Source: DASXRU01 sp039933315 (GTDB taxonomy: Bacteria > Acidobacteriota > Blastocatellia > Pyrinomonadales > Pyrinomonadaceae). Taken from it: a DNA stretch of 24,990 nucleotides. The notes beneath the pieces were generated by a model, which worked only from the letters and a program-made list of their open reading frames with translations, was not told the origin of the DNA and ran no database searches. The position numbers and the translations under genes are program-made. Where the stretch lies: NCBI GenBank assembly GCA_039933315.1, contig JBDTOI010000048.1, positions 1-24,990 of the forward strand, read 5' to 3'. Within the stretch, counting starts at the first letter, position 1; every line of letters starts with the position of its first letter. Of the stretch, positions 23,701 through 24,990 are shown one piece after another.

Positions 23701-24586
23701 GAAAGTAACCCAAGCGAGAGCACTGCCGGCAGCGCAAGAGCAATTAGCAAGCGGGCCTAAACAGTTCCGCATTCTGTTAGCTGAAGATAACGCTGTCAAT
23801 CAAAAGGTGGCGCTCAGCCAACTGTATAAGTTGGGCTACGCAGCCGACGCAGTAGGGAACGGCCTTGAAGTCCTCGCGGCACTCTCCAGAGTCTCTTATC
23901 CAATCGTGCTGATGGACTGCCAGATGCCGGAGATGGATGGCTATGCAGCAACGCGCGAGATTAGGCGTCGGGAAAGAGGCTCTGCCACTCGCACGGTAAT
24001 CCTCGCCGTAACGGCGCACGCCCTCGAGGGTGAGCGCGAGAAGTGTCTGGCTGCCGGCATGGACGATTACCTGAGTAAACCGATCACTGTTAGTGACCTG
24101 GGCGAGCTTCTGGAGCGTTGGACCGCGCCACGGCCCCCAACACCACCGACGAAAAAGGATTTTAGCGGGGTAGCCAAATCATTTACACCCTCGTCCCTAT
24201 CAATTCTTCCTTCACCGTTCTCAGCTCCAGGCTCTCAGGTCTTCGACCCGATTGTGCTTGAGAGTCTGCGGGCATTGCAGGACGAGCGCCATCCCCATTT
24301 CGTTAGCGAGCTAATTGAACTTTACCTTAGCGATACGGTATCGCGCCTTGCCGAACTCCGCCACGGCATAGAGGTTCAAGACCTTCCGCGATTGCGGCAA
24401 ACCACGCATAACCTCAAGGGCAGTAGCGGCAACCTCGGCATAGGGCGGATGGCATTGCTGTGCGGCGACTTTGAAGTAGAACTCAAGCGCCAGGACCCGG
24501 ACGGAACGCGGGATATGCTGATCAAGCTTGAAGAAGAGTTCGCTCGCGTGCAAAAGGCCCTTGTCCGAGAACTGCAAGCCGCCTAA
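20777..24586 (+). CDS. Membrane hybrid histidine kinase: sensor-HAMP-PAS-PAS-HisKA-HATPase-Rec-Rec-HPt
   Basis: The protein is 1269 aa with a BarA/GacS-like tripartite layout. TM1 at about 24-46 and TM2 at about 238-260 enclose an extracytoplasmic sensor of about 190 residues. HAMP is at about 262-315 and PAS domains at about 333-452 and 460-580. HisKA has H606 in ANMSHEIRTPMNG. HATPase has NLLGNAVKF at about 719-727, DTGIGI at about 755-760 and GGTGLGL at about 784-790. Receiver 1 is at about 841-957 (D896 in ILDMQMPEMDG) and receiver 2 at about 997-1112 (D1047 in LMDCQMPEMDG, K1101). A Pro/Ser/Thr-rich linker leads to HPt at about 1165-1262, with H1211 in THNLKGSSGNLG. A His-Asp-His relay to a separate regulator is expected. 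ATG 20777 is chosen (GGAGG 13 nt upstream); ATG 20837 is an alternative and ATG 20678 adds a tail without support. Confidence 0.94.
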   Translation: MPVSSLPKIRHQRGGVSLRTMNRVFSITSVGLVTLLAVFAVLLFLGHRELERSQTARADSYLLADELRQSSDDLTRLARTYAVTGDPKFERLYWRNLAIRDGEAPRPQHYERIYWDLVIDEHDQTQPDGPMVSLATLMERAGFTAKELAKLEEAELKSNELGQTERVAFNAMKGLFQDSTGQFNLKGEPDSELARRLLFDQKYHEAKAAVMGPVNEFYEMSEARTEGAVAAAERRTDLYLGVVLLLLGLVVIRLCFSYVIVRRKVANLVRLEHDTRDIGAGTYTSAFDPDSRDEIGKLSRAFVAVDQKVVERTRALQQEIIAHTDAAAALRESEERYRELIENANDIIYTMDLAGGFTSLNRAGERITGYTLAESLQLNIADVVGPDDVKLVRQRVAENLKGARMPDFELAIIAKDGSSVTLDISSRLIYEEGVVIGIQGIGRDISERKRAEAELRTRETQLNEAQQLAHVGSWEYDAVTGEAIWSEELWRIFGLNQRECGLTFEEYLALVHPDDHHLVKSTNEESQQAKKNFGYDYRIIRPDGTLRVLRANGRVICDEQGRIAKIRGTDQDITEQKRIEEDLEKARDTALESTRLKSEFLANMSHEIRTPMNGVIGMAGLLLDTDLDAEQKDFAQTINASAEALMTVINDILDFSKIEAGKLRFENVNFDLLTAVEGPVELLAKRAQAKDIELASLIESDVPLVLRGDAGRLRQVLTNLLGNAVKFTEVGEVVLRVSQELDTTTHTTLKFSITDTGIGISDFAQGKIFQAFAQADGSTTRKYGGTGLGLAISKQLVELMDGEIGVNSTPGSGSTFWFTAKFEKQPAVKAPSPIRAQLEGVRALIVDDNQTNRRIVQHQVTSWGMQSTCVAGGAEALTLLRREAKAGTPYHLGILDMQMPEMDGLMLAKAIKRDTEISGTRLLVMTSRDHRGDCEMLHQAGVAKCLAKPVKQSDLFDSLAIIMAGETHAAPLRPVKVTQARALPAAQEQLASGPKQFRILLAEDNAVNQKVALSQLYKLGYAADAVGNGLEVLAALSRVSYPIVLMDCQMPEMDGYAATREIRRRERGSATRTVILAVTAHALEGEREKCLAAGMDDYLSKPITVSDLGELLERWTAPRPPTPPTKKDFSGVAKSFTPSSLSILPSPFSAPGSQVFDPIVLESLRALQDERHPHFVSELIELYLSDTVSRLAELRHGIEVQDLPRLRQTTHNLKGSSGNLGIGRMALLCGDFEVELKRQDPDGTRDMLIKLEEEFARVQKALVRELQAA

Positions 24587-24955
24587 GACGCCTCTCACCG
24601 GGGCAATCGATTAGCATCGAGGGTCAGTACAGTGGGGTTTCCTTTGAGTTGAAGAGCCACTAAATTCGCAGTGAAGTTCGCTTCATTTCTCGGCTCTCCT
24701 TCAACCAACATTGGCTCCCTCTTTTCATCCCCCAGCAGTCACATCGATATCCCGCCGTCAATCAATCAGACCGATTTGAGAGGCCTGCTACCTTTGCACG
24801 GCTTCTGGTGAATGCCTCTAACTCTTGCGCTCACAACATTTCATGGATGCGCTTCACGGGGGCACGCGACATGCACTGAAGTCGGCCACTCGCACTGCGT
24901 CTTACGGAGCGCCGGCGACAGAAAGCACATTAAACCGATGATAAGGACAAACCGA
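24587..24955. other. Intergenic region upstream of the last, partial gene
   Basis: No open frame here looks like protein. The one structure that I see is the stem-loop at 24648-24705. The promoter of the gene at 24956 should be in this stretch, but no clear boxes stand out. Confidence 0.4.
24648..24705. repeat. Two-level stem-loop with a TTCG-capped inner hairpin
   Basis: GTTGAAGAGCC (24648-24658) pairs with GGCTCT and TTCAAC (24692-24705) over 11 bp, with a 3-nt bulge. Inside it, TGAAG (24672-24676) and CTTCA (24681-24685) close a TTCG tetraloop, a very stable RNA cap. There is no T-run after it. It lies 62 nt after the kinase stop and may stabilise or end that mRNA. Confidence 0.4.
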
Positions 24956-24990
24956 ATGAAAACGACTAAACGTTCCCCGATCACGGCGTG
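24956..24990 (+). CDS. Start of a gene running off the right edge
   Basis: An ATG at 24956 is preceded by AAGGA at 8-nt spacing and opens a frame, MKTTKRSPITA, that reaches the window end without a stop. The Lys/Arg-rich start could be the beginning of a signal peptide, but 11 residues are too few to name it. Confidence 0.5.
   Translation, partial: MKTTKRSPITA

Noticed and set aside
1..24990. CRISPR arrays, tRNA or rRNA genes, and classical riboswitches such as the c-di-GMP GEMM type
   Set aside because: No regularly spaced direct repeats, cloverleaf-like segments or GEMM core motifs were seen on either strand.

Overview
The window is bacterial chromosomal DNA of moderately high GC. It holds 13 protein genes that I am confident of, one partial gene at the right edge, one candidate small gene, and the likely 5' tip of a group II intron at the left edge. 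No tRNA, rRNA or CRISPR array was seen. An Acidobacteriota-like host (perhaps Blastocatellia) is my best guess, based on the DUF5117/DUF4953-type secreted metalloprotease, the many large hybrid kinases and the short palindromic intergenic repeats. Planctomycetota, Verrucomicrobiota or Gemmatimonadota are not excluded.

Layout: (1) Positions 1-80, minus strand, look like the start of a group II intron (GTGCG boundary) leaving the window. (2) Positions 173-3412, minus strand, carry a HyuA-type hydantoinase/oxoprolinase subunit and a Gfo/Idh/MocA oxidoreductase, both read from TTG starts and separated by an imperfect inverted repeat. (3) Positions 3526-5362, minus strand, carry a Rec-HisKA-HATPase kinase and a stand-alone response regulator 16 nt behind it. 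(4) A 700-bp divergent intergenic region follows, with inverted repeats and a candidate 42-aa gene. (5) Position 6063 onward, plus strand, starts with a NarL/FixJ regulator. A probable operon (7300-16730) then encodes Rec-PAS-PAS-kinase, Rec-GAF-PAS3-kinase-Rec, PilZ-Rec, Rec-GGDEF-EAL and an NtrC-type sigma54 activator. (6) A secreted metzincin-like protease, a single-domain receiver, and a membrane-bound HAMP-PAS-PAS-kinase-Rec-Rec-HPt protein (BarA/GacS-like layout) follow. (7) The last 35 bp begin another gene with a good ribosome-binding site.

The main interest is a dense His-Asp signalling island of ten consecutive signalling genes, interrupted only by the protease. It holds four histidine kinases, twelve receiver domains, one HPt domain and three output types: LuxR-type DNA binding, sigma54 activation and c-di-GMP. 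Several modules are visibly degenerate. One receiver has Gly in place of the phospho-Asp. The GGDEF domain has lost three key positions while the EAL domain and the inhibitory I-site remain. The PilZ domain lacks its usual ligand motifs. A very good -24/-12 sigma54 promoter lies upstream of the BarA-like kinase, so the NtrC-type activator of the operon may control that kinase. All wiring between the proteins is inference from gene order and domains.
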